From an uncultured Paludibaculum sp. (GTDB lineage Bacteria; Acidobacteriota; Terriglobia; Bryobacterales; Bryobacteraceae): DNA of 64,000 nucleotides. A program made the translations under genes and the position numbers. The stretch covers positions 1,364,001 to 1,428,000 of the forward strand of contig NZ_OY762267.1 in NCBI RefSeq assembly GCF_963665245.1. The letters are read 5' to 3'. How positions within the stretch are numbered: the stretch's first letter is position 1; every line of letters starts with the position of its first letter. This document shows, piece by piece, positions 15,981 to 25,172 of this stretch. The notes beneath the pieces were generated by a model that saw only the letters and a list, made by a program, of their open reading frames with translations, was not told the DNA's origin and did not search any database.

Positions 15981-18407
15981 TTGCTGCCGCGTAGGGCGCT
16001 GGTGCTGGGCGCCGTCTCGCTGGCAGTAGCGGTATCCGTGTTCGTCGGAGGCAACGAACTGAAGCAGGCGCGCAATCTGGCGAAAGCCCGTCAGACCCGG
16101 TTGCGGTTGGGCTTGCAGCCTTCCCCACCGTGGTTCCACCAACAGGGTACAACTATGGTCGGACCCGCGATCGACATCACCACGGAGGCGGCCCATCGCG
16201 CCGGTCTGCAGTTTGAATGGGTGCTGGAACCGCGCGGACCGGAAGCCGCCCTCAGAGAACGCAAAGCTGACATCTGGCCCTTGGCGGGCATCGTCGCCTA
16301 CCGCAAGCCGGCTATTCGATTCACCGCCCCCTGGCTGGAACTACCTTACTGGCTGGTCTACGTCCCCTCAGCCAAACCGCAGTTGGACGCCGAAGGGCAA
16401 GGCATCTCTCTGTTGGTGCGCGGGCCCGGACTCACCAGTCGACTTGCACGCCAGCTCTTTCCCAAGGCGCGCCTTGAGGGGGCGACCAACAACGAGACCA
16501 TCTTGAGCCGCCTTTGCGCGGGCGAGTTTCCGGCCGCGCTCATCCCTGAGAGCTTTGTCATCGACCCCTCCGCCAAACGCCCCGTCACCGATTGCGCCGA
16601 CAAGGGCGTCACCTTGACCTCCAGACAGGTCCTCAGTGTCGGCTTTGGGATGGGTACCCGCCAGGGTGACGAGGAATCGGCAGCCGCGGCGGAGGCGATG
16701 CGCGCGCAGATCGGGACCATGGTGGCCGATGGCACCTTGACCGCGATCATGTTGCGATGGGGCATCTCCAGCAGTGAGATCAGGACGCTCGAGGCCGCCG
16801 CTGCCGCGCGCCGCGCCGTTTGGGGTCTGGGCTTTGTCGTCGTCCTGCTGGCCATCGGCGCCATCGTCCTTGCCTGGAATTCGCTTCGCTTGCGGCGTGC
16901 CAAACAGCGTCTCCAGTACCAGAGCCAGCTCCTGGCCCAGTCGAGCGACGCCATCCTTGCAGTGGACCTGAGCGGCCGCCTTACCTTCTTCAATCCCGCC
17001 GCGCTCAGAACACTCACCCGGCCGGCCGGCACTCTCATCGGGCGTCCCGCCGTGGAGGTGCTACCCAAGGAGATCCACGCTGTTCTCCAAGGCACACAAT
17101 CCGCCGGCAACGAAGCGCCCAGCATCACCGAAATCGCGCTGCGCGCGGAGCAAGGTGAGGCGGCCTACTGGCTTGCATCCGCCTCGGGCATCCGGACGCC
17201 GGGTGGACGAGCCATCGGCTCCGTTCTCTTTCTGCGCAACATTACCGATACTCGCCGTCTTGAGGCCTGGTCGCAGCAATCCCAGCGGCTGGAGAGTCTC
17301 GGCCGCCTGGCCGGCGGAGTCGCTCACGATTTCAATAACCTCCTTACCGTCATCAGCGGCCACTGCGAGCTGTTGCTGCATGGCCTTCAGCCCGGCCACC
17401 CGTCCGAAAGCTCGTTGCGCCATATCATGAAGGCCTCCACCAGCGCTACCCAGTTAACCCGCCAACTGCTGGCGTTCAGCAAAGGTCAGGTGCTTGAGGC
17501 TACGGTGCTGGATCTGAATGAGGTCGTGCGAGATAGCGCCAGCCTCCTCGGCAGGCTCCTGGAATCCTCCATCCACCTGGAGCTCAAGCTCTCGCCTGGC
17601 GTTCTACCGGTCAAGGCCGACGCTTCCCGCCTCAGCCAGATCGTCATGAATCTTGCCCTCAACGCCCGCGACGCGATGCCTAAAGGCGGCCTACTGGAAC
17701 TGACCACGGACAAACGCGTTGTTACCCACGAAGCAGAGTGCCGCCGGTTAGGCGTGCCCCCCGGTCACTACGCGCAACTCGAAGTCAGAGACAATGGCAT
17801 TGGGATGGACGAAACCACCATGAAGCACATCTTTGAACCGTTCTTCACTACCAAGGCGAAGGGAAGGGGGACCGGACTGGGTCTGGCAACCGTATATGGC
17901 GTCGTCCACCAAAGCGGCGGCGGAGTGGCCGTTCTCAGCGAGGAGTCCAAGGGCTCGACGTTTACCGTCTTGCTGCCCACGCCCGACGGAGAGGAGCCCC
18001 TGTCCCTGCCGTCCGCAAAGCAGGAGGCCCTTGCGCCGGCCCCGGAGCCGCGCCGGATTCTCGTCACCGAGGATCAGCCGGAGGTCCGCGCCTTCGTTGT
18101 CTCCGTCCTGGAGAGCGCCGGCTTCGTCGTCGAGCAGGCCGACGGCTACACCTCTGCCATGAAGCACTGGACTTCGGCGCCCTTCGACCTGTTGATCTCG
18201 GACGTCGTCATGCCCGACCGGTCGGGACACGCCCTGGCTGCGGCAGTCCGGCAGATGTCGCCCGATACGAAGATTCTGCTCATCTCGGGCTACACCAACC
18301 AGGACAACTCGGCCGAGGAACTGGCGGCCAGTGGCGCGTCCTTCCTGCAAAAACCGTTCTCACCCATGGCCTTGCTCCAGCGCATCAACGAGATGCTCAG
18401 CGCCTGA
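15981..18407 (+). CDS. Hybrid sensor histidine kinase with periplasmic solute-binding sensor
   Basis: An 808-residue membrane receptor. After a signal anchor, residues ~35-270 form a bacterial extracellular solute-binding (SBP_bac_3) domain, then a membrane helix (~278-298, GLGFVVVLLAIGAIVLAW), a PAS domain (~315-425), HisKA with phospho-acceptor H449 in GGVAHDFNNLL, HATPase with the DNGIGM and GRGTGLGLATVYG boxes, and a receiver domain with acceptor D741 in LLISDVVMPDRSG. Start is TTG 15981 with GGAG eight nt upstream. It senses a small periplasmic ligand, probably an amino acid by family. No separate DNA-binding response regulator is adjacent, so output must go elsewhere. Confidence 0.93.
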   Translation: MLPRRALVLGAVSLAVAVSVFVGGNELKQARNLAKARQTRLRLGLQPSPPWFHQQGTTMVGPAIDITTEAAHRAGLQFEWVLEPRGPEAALRERKADIWPLAGIVAYRKPAIRFTAPWLELPYWLVYVPSAKPQLDAEGQGISLLVRGPGLTSRLARQLFPKARLEGATNNETILSRLCAGEFPAALIPESFVIDPSAKRPVTDCADKGVTLTSRQVLSVGFGMGTRQGDEESAAAAEAMRAQIGTMVADGTLTAIMLRWGISSSEIRTLEAAAAARRAVWGLGFVVVLLAIGAIVLAWNSLRLRRAKQRLQYQSQLLAQSSDAILAVDLSGRLTFFNPAALRTLTRPAGTLIGRPAVEVLPKEIHAVLQGTQSAGNEAPSITEIALRAEQGEAAYWLASASGIRTPGGRAIGSVLFLRNITDTRRLEAWSQQSQRLESLGRLAGGVAHDFNNLLTVISGHCELLLHGLQPGHPSESSLRHIMKASTSATQLTRQLLAFSKGQVLEATVLDLNEVVRDSASLLGRLLESSIHLELKLSPGVLPVKADASRLSQIVMNLALNARDAMPKGGLLELTTDKRVVTHEAECRRLGVPPGHYAQLEVRDNGIGMDETTMKHIFEPFFTTKAKGRGTGLGLATVYGVVHQSGGGVAVLSEESKGSTFTVLLPTPDGEEPLSLPSAKQEALAPAPEPRRILVTEDQPEVRAFVVSVLESAGFVVEQADGYTSAMKHWTSAPFDLLISDVVMPDRSGHALAAAVRQMSPDTKILLISGYTNQDNSAEELAASGASFLQKPFSPMALLQRINEMLSA

Positions 18408-18434
18408 CCCACTACCCTGCTCAGCACGGCATGC

Positions 18435-19574
18435 GTGGAATTCGCTAGCCTGGAACTAGCCACCTACGCGATGCCTACATTTTCCCAAGCGTTCGACTCC
18501 ATCTGGGGGGCAGTGTCCGCGGCCCCCGACGAGCCTTTGGACAGCCCCGCTTTCGGGTCGGATCCCACCCAGTTGGAAGCCCTGTTAACCGAGAGTCGCC
18601 TGGCGAAGTCCTCCCTCTTCGGCAATACGGTCTTCCCCGTTTCGCCTCTCTACGTCACCAGCATCTGCAAGGAGAAGTGCACCTACTGCAACTACCGCGC
18701 CGGCAGCAGCGATCCCGGCCTGAAACGGGTGCGGCTCTCCGACGACGAACTGGCCCGTGAGGTCGAATTCCTCGTCGCCGGTGAGGGCCTCCGCGCCGTG
18801 GAACTGGTCTACGCCAGTGACCCCGCCATCACCCATGCCGACATCGCCCGGCACCTCTCCATCACCCGTCGCATCGTCGAACAATACGGCGGCCACACCG
18901 TCGGCCTCAGCGCCGAGCCGATGAGCGTCGACGAATACAAGGCGCTCAAAGACGTGGGGCTCACGTTTTCGGTCGTTTGGCAGGAGACTTACGATCCCGC
19001 CCGCTACGCTGAGCTGCATCCCGGTACGCAGATCAAGTCCAATTTCCGGTACCGGCTGGAGAGCTTCGAGCGGATGATCCAGGCGGGTCTGGAAGGCGTC
19101 GGCTACGGCGTCCTCAGCGGTCTGGCCGATTGGCGTCGCGACTGGTCGATGCTGCTGCGCCACCAGCAATGGCTGCGCGACAACTACGGCCGCGGCTGCA
19201 ATATCCTGGGCATGCCGCGGCTCAAGGCCGCGCCGGGCTCTACTTTCCGCGAGTTCACATACGCGCCCAACGACGATCAGTTCCTCGCTCTGGTCGCGCT
19301 CCACAATGTCCGCTTCCCCGATGTGCGGGCTTTCGTTAGCACGCGGGAGGAGTTCGCCCTATGCCTGCGTCTGGCCGAAGGTGGAGGCTGTCTGTTCACG
19401 CTGGATTGCTCCACGGTGCCCGGCGGCTACACGCTACCCAACCGGGGTGCGCAGTTTGTCACAGGCAACTACGCCGCACCGCAGTTCGCCCCGCGCGTGG
19501 AAGCCACCGGCCTCAAGCTCGACTGGTTCTGGAGCTCCACCCAATCTTCAGAACCGCTCGTCCAGCAATCCTGA
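18435..19574 (+). CDS. ThiH/HydG-like radical SAM enzyme, orphan
   Basis: A 379-residue radical SAM protein. CKEKCTYCNY supplies the CxxxCxxC iron-sulfur motif, followed by barrel elements AVELVYASDP and VSLSAEP-like TVGLSAEPMSVDEYKAL. The C-terminal half (YGVLSGLADWRRDWSMLL, MPRLKAAPGS) matches 2-iminoacetate synthase ThiH and the hydrogenase maturase HydG, which cleave tyrosine. No thiamine or hydrogenase genes are near and no thiamine riboswitch is visible, so the substrate is open. Start is GTG 18435 or ATG 18471; neither has a good ribosome site. The 3' end overlaps the convergent gene by 27 bp. Confidence 0.85.
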   Translation: MEFASLELATYAMPTFSQAFDSIWGAVSAAPDEPLDSPAFGSDPTQLEALLTESRLAKSSLFGNTVFPVSPLYVTSICKEKCTYCNYRAGSSDPGLKRVRLSDDELAREVEFLVAGEGLRAVELVYASDPAITHADIARHLSITRRIVEQYGGHTVGLSAEPMSVDEYKALKDVGLTFSVVWQETYDPARYAELHPGTQIKSNFRYRLESFERMIQAGLEGVGYGVLSGLADWRRDWSMLLRHQQWLRDNYGRGCNILGMPRLKAAPGSTFREFTYAPNDDQFLALVALHNVRFPDVRAFVSTREEFALCLRLAEGGGCLFTLDCSTVPGGYTLPNRGAQFVTGNYAAPQFAPRVEATGLKLDWFWSSTQSSEPLVQQS

Positions 19575-20042
19575 GTCGATGGTGATCCGGAGGAACTCCT
19601 CCAACCGCGGTTCCAGCTTGGTCAGCGTCTCCAGATTCCGGCGAAGCAGACCTTGTCCAGCCGTGGCCCGGGTAGCCAAGCCCGCCATCCGATTGTGCAG
19701 GGCATGCTCCTCGGCCTGCTCGGCCCGCAGTTCGGCATACAGCAGTAGCCGCTTGATGGGGGCGCGCAGATCCTCTCTCAGCTTGGGTTCCTTACTGATC
19801 TGGCGCCGCAGCGCCCGGATGGGCAACACCGCCGACTCCCGGATCGGCGCGATGTGATGCTGCAGGTCCCGCCACAACTCCGCACTGATGGCGTAACCAA
19901 GCCGGGCGGCCCAGGCCGACAGCAGCAGGCAGTTCACATTCAGCCCGAGGGAATTCTGCAGGTCAAGACAGACGGCACGCATGCCGTCCTGGGAATACAG
20001 CCGCACGCAGAACTGGAGGAAGGCAGCTGCGTCCTGCTTCAT
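19548..20042 (-). CDS. TIGR02444-like helical protein
   Basis: A 164-residue all-helical protein. The opening (FLQFCVRLYSQDGMRAVCLD, then LQNSLGLNVNCLLLSAWAA) is the pattern of the TIGR02444/DUF2390 family, usually described from Proteobacteria and of unknown function. The C-terminal coiled helices are charged (YAELRAEQAEEHALHNRM). It is convergent with the radical SAM gene and overlaps it by 27 bp. The start at ATG 20040-20042 lies about 110 bp beyond the tRNA gene's 3' end. Confidence 0.75.
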   Translation of the reverse strand: MKQDAAAFLQFCVRLYSQDGMRAVCLDLQNSLGLNVNCLLLSAWAARLGYAISAELWRDLQHHIAPIRESAVLPIRALRRQISKEPKLREDLRAPIKRLLLYAELRAEQAEEHALHNRMAGLATRATAGQGLLRRNLETLTKLEPRLEEFLRITIDSGLLDERF

Positions 20043-20150
20043 GGGACTGGTGGTCCATCAGGAGGTTGGATCAAAGAGGGCACTGCCGGAAAGGCCAAAG
20101 GGAGCGCAACCGGGAACCGAGAGGCAAAGACCCTCAGTTCACGAAGCGTA

Positions 20151-20240
20151 TGGCGGAGGAAGAGGGATTCGAACCCCCGAGCGAGTCACCCCGCTAACGG
20201 TTTTCAAGACCGCCGCCTTCAACCACTCGGCCATTCCTCC
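20151..20240 (-). tRNA. tRNA-Ser (UGA)
   Basis: On the minus strand the 90-nt gene begins GGAGGAATGGCCGAGTGG and ends TTCCTCC-G-CCA. The acceptor stem GGAGGAA pairs with TTCCTCC; the anticodon loop CTTGAAA gives UGA; a long variable arm (GCGGGGTGACTCGC-type) and the GGTTCGAATCC T-loop mark a class II serine tRNA. CCA is encoded. Its promoter must lie in the 54 bp before the VWA gene stop codon. Confidence 0.97.
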
Positions 20241-20294
20241 TCCTCCAATTTACGTTGTTTCCCCCCTGGGACGCAATTTTGGAGAGAACGGCCA

Positions 20295-23200
20295 CTACTC
20301 CACAATGTACCCTTCCCGCGCGCGCACCTTGTAACCTTTCGTCGATCTCACCTGGACGGCCAGCTTTCGCCACTGCCCGGATTCCCCAGGACTCGGCGGA
20401 AAGGTCATCACGTAGCCATGCGACAAATCCTTGGCCACTACGTCGAATACCTTCTGGATCTCGCCAGGTTCGCGGATGGCGAATGGCAGCCCTCCTGTGG
20501 CCTGAGAAATACCGGTCAACTGCTTCAACAGAGCCGTGTTCTGCAAGGCCATACCTTGGGCGATGGTATACACCGGGATGCCCGCCACCTTCGCGCGGTG
20601 TACTGCGTTCTCCACGCTCAACGAACTGAAGTTGTCGTCACCATCCGTGAAGACGACAATCGCCTTCTTGCCCGATAGCGTGGCGGTGTCGCGGATCACC
20701 CTCGTGAGCGCATCGTATAGGGCGGTCTCGCCCCGTGGTTGCGCTCGCGCGATCACTCGCTTGGCCGCGCGCCGGTCCGCGGTGGAGGGCTGGACTGGCA
20801 CCACTGCGTCGCTGAAGGTGTACACACTCACTGTGTCGGCGGGCCGCAACTGGTCGATGAGCTCAAACGCCGCGTTCTTCAGGATGGGCAGCGCCGCCTG
20901 CATGCTGAAGGTCGTGTCGAGCAACAACACACAGTTCAGCGACGCCTGGCGGCTCTCAAACATAGTAATCGCGCGTGGTTTGCCGTCCTCCTGCAGCAGA
21001 AACTCCGTTTCCGGCAGGTCGTCGACAAAACGCCCGTTCGAGTCAGTCACCGTGGCATAGACCTCCACCAGACGGACATTCGCCCGGAAGACTTCACCCG
21101 CTGGAACTGGCGCGGCTTCCGCTGTACCACTGATCGAGCCCGGGACTTCCGCCGGCTTTTCTACCTCGACACTCTCTCCGCCCGGCGCCGGTTTATGGAC
21201 GAGTTGATCCAGCTCCATGAAGCCACCAGTCATCCGGCTGCCGGGCTGCTTGTTCAATCGCTCCAGAGCTGCCGGGCGAAACAGAGAGGCGTCCTTGAGA
21301 GGCACGGCCGCGAAACGGTGCTTACTAACGAACTGACGATCCTCGGAAATCAGCAGACCATCCGGGTCGAGACGAGCAGCATAAAGGATGCCCGCCAGAG
21401 CGTGAAGCAATGTCGCCTCGTTCCGTGATCTTGCCGCCGCGGCGAGGCTCGGCACCTCCTGCAGCTTCATCACTCGCTCGTATGCCTCGCGCCGCGCACC
21501 GCCAATCTTCAACAGCCGTCCGGGAATTGCCTCATCCGGTTCCGTCGACGACCCGGCCAGTGCCGTCACCAGCTTCATGGCGGTTGCAATGCGGTCACCC
21601 CGGCCTAGCCCTTCGCTAGCCCGCCGGAAGATCGCCGCCCCGTCCTGCTGGCCGACAGTTCCCAGATCAACACCAGTCACAGCCAGTTCCACCAGTGAGT
21701 ACCAGAGGCCCTGAGCGGTATTCGCCGTCACCGGAGGCATCATGGGCAATTGAGAACCAAAGCTCTGCAGGGCGAGGAAATCGGCCTCGTCCAGCATCCG
21801 CAGCCGGGTGAAGTAGGTGGTCAATGGGCGCCACTCATTGAAATGCTTCCTCCACAGGGCTGCCGCTTGGGCAGTGAACTCAGCGCCGCGCTTCCGTTGC
21901 GCCTCCGCTATCGCCACCAGCGGCTCTGCGATGCCAGCCCCGGTGAGCACTTCGTCGTCAGACTGCTGATTCGTGCCCCAAACACCTCTTCCGCCCGGAA
22001 ACCGCACGGTGCCTTCCGCTGACAACGGCAGGTGCTGCAGCGTCACATCGGTCCACTCGCCGGTTTTGTTCTCCTTAGCCTTCTTGGGGTCCGCCTGCCC
22101 AGCGCCGTCATCGTAGGCTGCGTAGAATCGGGCCAGACGTTGTTCCGTCCGCGTGAAAAAGGCCTGGTGCGCCACATCGGCCCGGCTCAACGCCGCATAG
22201 TAGCGCGCCGGTTTACCGCGATCCCTCGTCAGAAGCGCGGTGTAGAACTTCGACGGATCCTCGATGCCTGTCCCGGCCAGAGATTTCCAGGCCGGCACTG
22301 CCTCTGGTCCACCCGGCACTGCGGCGCTTCCGTTTCGTGTCGAGAAGGTTCCTGCGGCCCGCATCAACAGATCGGAGTGCTGTTCCACCAGCGTGCGTAG
22401 CCCAAGTCCGGCAACCACGGCTTCCGCTGTTTCCGTGCTGAGCTCGCTCAGGCCCGCGTACGACCGCGCCAACCGCAAGTCTCGAGCAAACGCCTCCGCC
22501 ACGCCGCCTGGCAGCATCTCGCGGTCATGCACCAATTGAATCCAGGCGTCGCCACCCATCAGCGGCGCTTCCTCTGTCGGGATCTCGAACGTGAAGGTCC
22601 CACCGGCTTCCAACGTCTCCTTCATCGTCATCGCGTCGATACCCAACGCCTCGGAGATGGTTTGCCTTGGACCATCGGAAGGGCCGTCAGCTAACTCGAC
22701 AACTGGTGCCAAACCTGGAGCTTCCCTCAGTCGCCAGCCCAATGCGCTCAGTACCCGCACTGCCTGCGGCTTCCCCACCGCACTATTCAAGGAGATCGAA
22801 ACCACCGAGCCTTGGTCCCGCATCTCCCCTACGCTGGCTAGTTCCAACACGGACGCGAAGTACAGCCTCAGCGTCTCGACATACCGCGGATAGCGCGCAC
22901 TGCTGGACGGATCGGTGGAGCGCACCAACGCCTTGCAGTACTCCCCAAAGAATGTGGCGGCCGGTGGTTGCGGATCCATGTGTGCCATCCGGCTCAGCGC
23001 CCTCATGCCACCCGGCGCCCCAATCGATCTCACGGCACGGACGTTCAAATCCACCGACGCCAACTCAGACAGGCCGGGCACCGAGCCGCCGCCCTTGCCC
23101 AGATTGGCCAGCCGCGCCCTCACGGAATCGGCATTCGATGCTTTGGGCTCGTTCTCCAGATACTTGCGGTAGTGCTCTTCCGCCTTCGCGTACTCCTTCC

Positions 23201-24146
23201 GGCTTTCCAGAATCATGCCGTAGATGTACTCGGCATTCTGAAGCTGGCGATTCGTGTTCAACCGAACTGCTTCGGCGGCGCTCGCCGCCGCCCCATCCAG
23301 ATCCTGCAGGTAGTACTGGGCGAGGGCCTTGTGGAGGTAGGCTTCGGGGAACTTGTGCCCGGGGTCCCTGGCAATCACTTCCGATGCCGCCTTTGTGGAA
23401 TCCGTCCAGTTCTTGGCTGACGATTCCAGCCTCATCAGAAGTACGTGGGAGATCAGCGTCTTCGGATCGGCCTTGATGCCGTGCTGGAACGCGTCGCGGG
23501 CCTCCGCGAGCTTGTTCCCACCCTGGTATGCGGTGCCCAGTGCGTTCCAGGCTTGCGCGAAGTCGGGGGCGGCCTCGACCGCCAGGCGGAATTGCTTCTC
23601 CGCCTCTTCCCGGCTGCCCTCGGCCATCGCCTTGACCCCGCGTTCCCATGCCCGCTCTGATACGCGTGGAGCGCGGACTCGAACGTCCACGCCCAGGTTG
23701 GCCGCCCCTCGCTTACGCAGAATGAGGGCCGGTAACTCACGCTTGCCCACCAGCGTCGGATCATCGAGGTCAATCATGCTCGACTGCCAACCGGGCAGAG
23801 AGGCGCGCAATGCGCATTTCATGGTGCCAAACGTGCCCATCTGGCGCGAACCCCAGTTCCCTACAGCGTCAAAGGCCGAACCGCGCAGAACATATTCGCC
23901 GTTCCGGTTCGTCGCGGCTTCCACCATAATGCGGCTCGCGCCGCAGTACCGCTGGATCAGTACAGTTTTCGGAGGCGGCGATCCATTTTCCATCGTCACC
24001 CGCCCATGGGCGTTCGCCGCCTGCCCATACAAGGAATGCACTGTCAGGCCCAGAACCACCGCCACCCGCAGGCCATCCAGGCAGGCGGCCGGCACTGCTC
24101 GTGCCGGTTGGAGAGACCGCGTTCCTTCGTTCCCGTACTGGCGCAT
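20295..24146 (-). CDS. Large exported TPR protein with C-terminal VWFA-related domain
   Basis: A 1283-residue protein from ATG 24144-24146 (MRQYGNEG). A hydrophobic export segment (GLRVAVVLGLTVHSLYGQ) leads to a beta/carboxypeptidase-regulatory-like region, then TPR repeats around residues 170-350 (AWNALGTAYQGGNKLAEARD, AEEHYRKYLENEP), a long central region, and a VWFA-related domain of the acidobacterial type over the last ~280 residues (VRLVEVYATVTDSNGRFVDD). The metal-site motif is DTTFS, Thr replacing the usual first Ser of DxSxS, followed by FTDGDD. It probably works as a periplasmic or surface scaffold. It is divergent from murI with 162 bp between. Confidence 0.88.
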   Translation of the reverse strand: MRQYGNEGTRSLQPARAVPAACLDGLRVAVVLGLTVHSLYGQAANAHGRVTMENGSPPPKTVLIQRYCGASRIMVEAATNRNGEYVLRGSAFDAVGNWGSRQMGTFGTMKCALRASLPGWQSSMIDLDDPTLVGKRELPALILRKRGAANLGVDVRVRAPRVSERAWERGVKAMAEGSREEAEKQFRLAVEAAPDFAQAWNALGTAYQGGNKLAEARDAFQHGIKADPKTLISHVLLMRLESSAKNWTDSTKAASEVIARDPGHKFPEAYLHKALAQYYLQDLDGAAASAAEAVRLNTNRQLQNAEYIYGMILESRKEYAKAEEHYRKYLENEPKASNADSVRARLANLGKGGGSVPGLSELASVDLNVRAVRSIGAPGGMRALSRMAHMDPQPPAATFFGEYCKALVRSTDPSSSARYPRYVETLRLYFASVLELASVGEMRDQGSVVSISLNSAVGKPQAVRVLSALGWRLREAPGLAPVVELADGPSDGPRQTISEALGIDAMTMKETLEAGGTFTFEIPTEEAPLMGGDAWIQLVHDREMLPGGVAEAFARDLRLARSYAGLSELSTETAEAVVAGLGLRTLVEQHSDLLMRAAGTFSTRNGSAAVPGGPEAVPAWKSLAGTGIEDPSKFYTALLTRDRGKPARYYAALSRADVAHQAFFTRTEQRLARFYAAYDDGAGQADPKKAKENKTGEWTDVTLQHLPLSAEGTVRFPGGRGVWGTNQQSDDEVLTGAGIAEPLVAIAEAQRKRGAEFTAQAAALWRKHFNEWRPLTTYFTRLRMLDEADFLALQSFGSQLPMMPPVTANTAQGLWYSLVELAVTGVDLGTVGQQDGAAIFRRASEGLGRGDRIATAMKLVTALAGSSTEPDEAIPGRLLKIGGARREAYERVMKLQEVPSLAAAARSRNEATLLHALAGILYAARLDPDGLLISEDRQFVSKHRFAAVPLKDASLFRPAALERLNKQPGSRMTGGFMELDQLVHKPAPGGESVEVEKPAEVPGSISGTAEAAPVPAGEVFRANVRLVEVYATVTDSNGRFVDDLPETEFLLQEDGKPRAITMFESRQASLNCVLLLDTTFSMQAALPILKNAAFELIDQLRPADTVSVYTFSDAVVPVQPSTADRRAAKRVIARAQPRGETALYDALTRVIRDTATLSGKKAIVVFTDGDDNFSSLSVENAVHRAKVAGIPVYTIAQGMALQNTALLKQLTGISQATGGLPFAIREPGEIQKVFDVVAKDLSHGYVMTFPPSPGESGQWRKLAVQVRSTKGYKVRAREGYIVE

Positions 24147-24207
24147 ACACTGACTCCTGCTGCGTAATGCCGACGTCAAGACTAAGTCGACCGGACCCTG
24201 GCAAATA

Positions 24208-24222
24208 CCATAACAAATATGG
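24208..24222. promoter_or_regulatory. Inverted repeat in the VWA/murI divergent region
   Basis: CCATA-ACAAA-TATGG is a perfect inverted repeat with 5-bp arms in the AT-richest part of the divergent intergenic region, a plausible operator. A second short inverted repeat, GTCCC...GGGAC, lies about 40 bp further toward murI. No regulator is known. Confidence 0.25.
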
Positions 24223-24308
24223 GCAAAACCGCGGACAGCAGCCGCACACTGAGTCCCCTAAAATAGGGACAGGCGCCCAATTGATCCAGAGCGCCATCGG
24301 CACTTAGG

Positions 24309-25163
24309 ATGACCCACCCCAATCCCATCGACGGCACGGCTCCTGCGGCCCGTCGCCGTATCGGTATCTTCGATTCCGGCGTCGGCGGACTGACCGTCCT
24401 CAAGGCCATGCGGCGAACGCTGCCCCAGACCGACTTCCTCTATGTGGGCGACACCGCCAGAGTCCCTTACGGCCGCAAGCCCGCCGCCATGGTCGCCGGT
24501 TTCGCGCGCGAGATTGCCGGTTTCCTTCTGGCTCAGGACGTCGAGGCCATCGTGGTGGCCTGCAACACGGCCACCGCGGCCGCGTTGCCGACCCTGGCGG
24601 AAGAACTGCCCGTACCGGTCTGGGGCGTCATCGAACCCGGAGTCCAGGCAGCCTTCCAGACCACGCGCTCAGGCTCGGTGGGCGTTATCGGAACGCGCGG
24701 CGCCATCGCCAGCGGTGCCTATCAGCGCCGCCTGGAGGCCTTGGGACTGCGTGTCTGGGCTCGTGCCTGCCCCATGTTCGTGCACCTTGTTGAGGAGAAT
24801 CTCTCCGGCTCGGAAGAGGCAGCCCTGCTCACCCGCTACTACTTTGCCGATCGACCGGAGATCGACACCCTCATTCTGGGCTGCACGCACTATCCGGTTT
24901 TACGCCCCATCATCGAGGAGACACTGGGGCCAGGTGTGACCGTCATCTCCAGTGCCCAGGCTGTCGCCGCCACCGTCGCCGCCGCCTTCGGCGAGACCGA
25001 GGATCCGTCGCTGCCGGGCACTGGCGGCATCCTCCATCTGGTCACCGGTGACGTGATCGCTTACCAGCACACCGCGCAGACCATCGGCGGCGTGGACGGC
25101 GAAGTGCGCCCCATCCACGTCGAGACGCTGGCAGCCGCCCAACCGCTGCACGCAGGAGTGTAG
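24309..25163 (+). CDS. murI: Glutamate racemase
   Basis: Makes D-glutamate for peptidoglycan. The 284 residues contain the two catalytic cysteines, C85 in VVACNTATA and C192 in LGCTHYPVL, and the N-terminal FDSGVGGLTV motif (21-30) with the catalytic acid region, then YVGDTARVPYG. Length is a little above the usual ~265 because of a ~17-residue N-terminal tail. The methyltransferase gene starts 10 nt after its stop and is probably co-transcribed. Confidence 0.96.
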   Translation: MTHPNPIDGTAPAARRRIGIFDSGVGGLTVLKAMRRTLPQTDFLYVGDTARVPYGRKPAAMVAGFAREIAGFLLAQDVEAIVVACNTATAAALPTLAEELPVPVWGVIEPGVQAAFQTTRSGSVGVIGTRGAIASGAYQRRLEALGLRVWARACPMFVHLVEENLSGSEEAALLTRYYFADRPEIDTLILGCTHYPVLRPIIEETLGPGVTVISSAQAVAATVAAAFGETEDPSLPGTGGILHLVTGDVIAYQHTAQTIGGVDGEVRPIHVETLAAAQPLHAGV

Positions 25164-25172
25164 GCGCAATCC

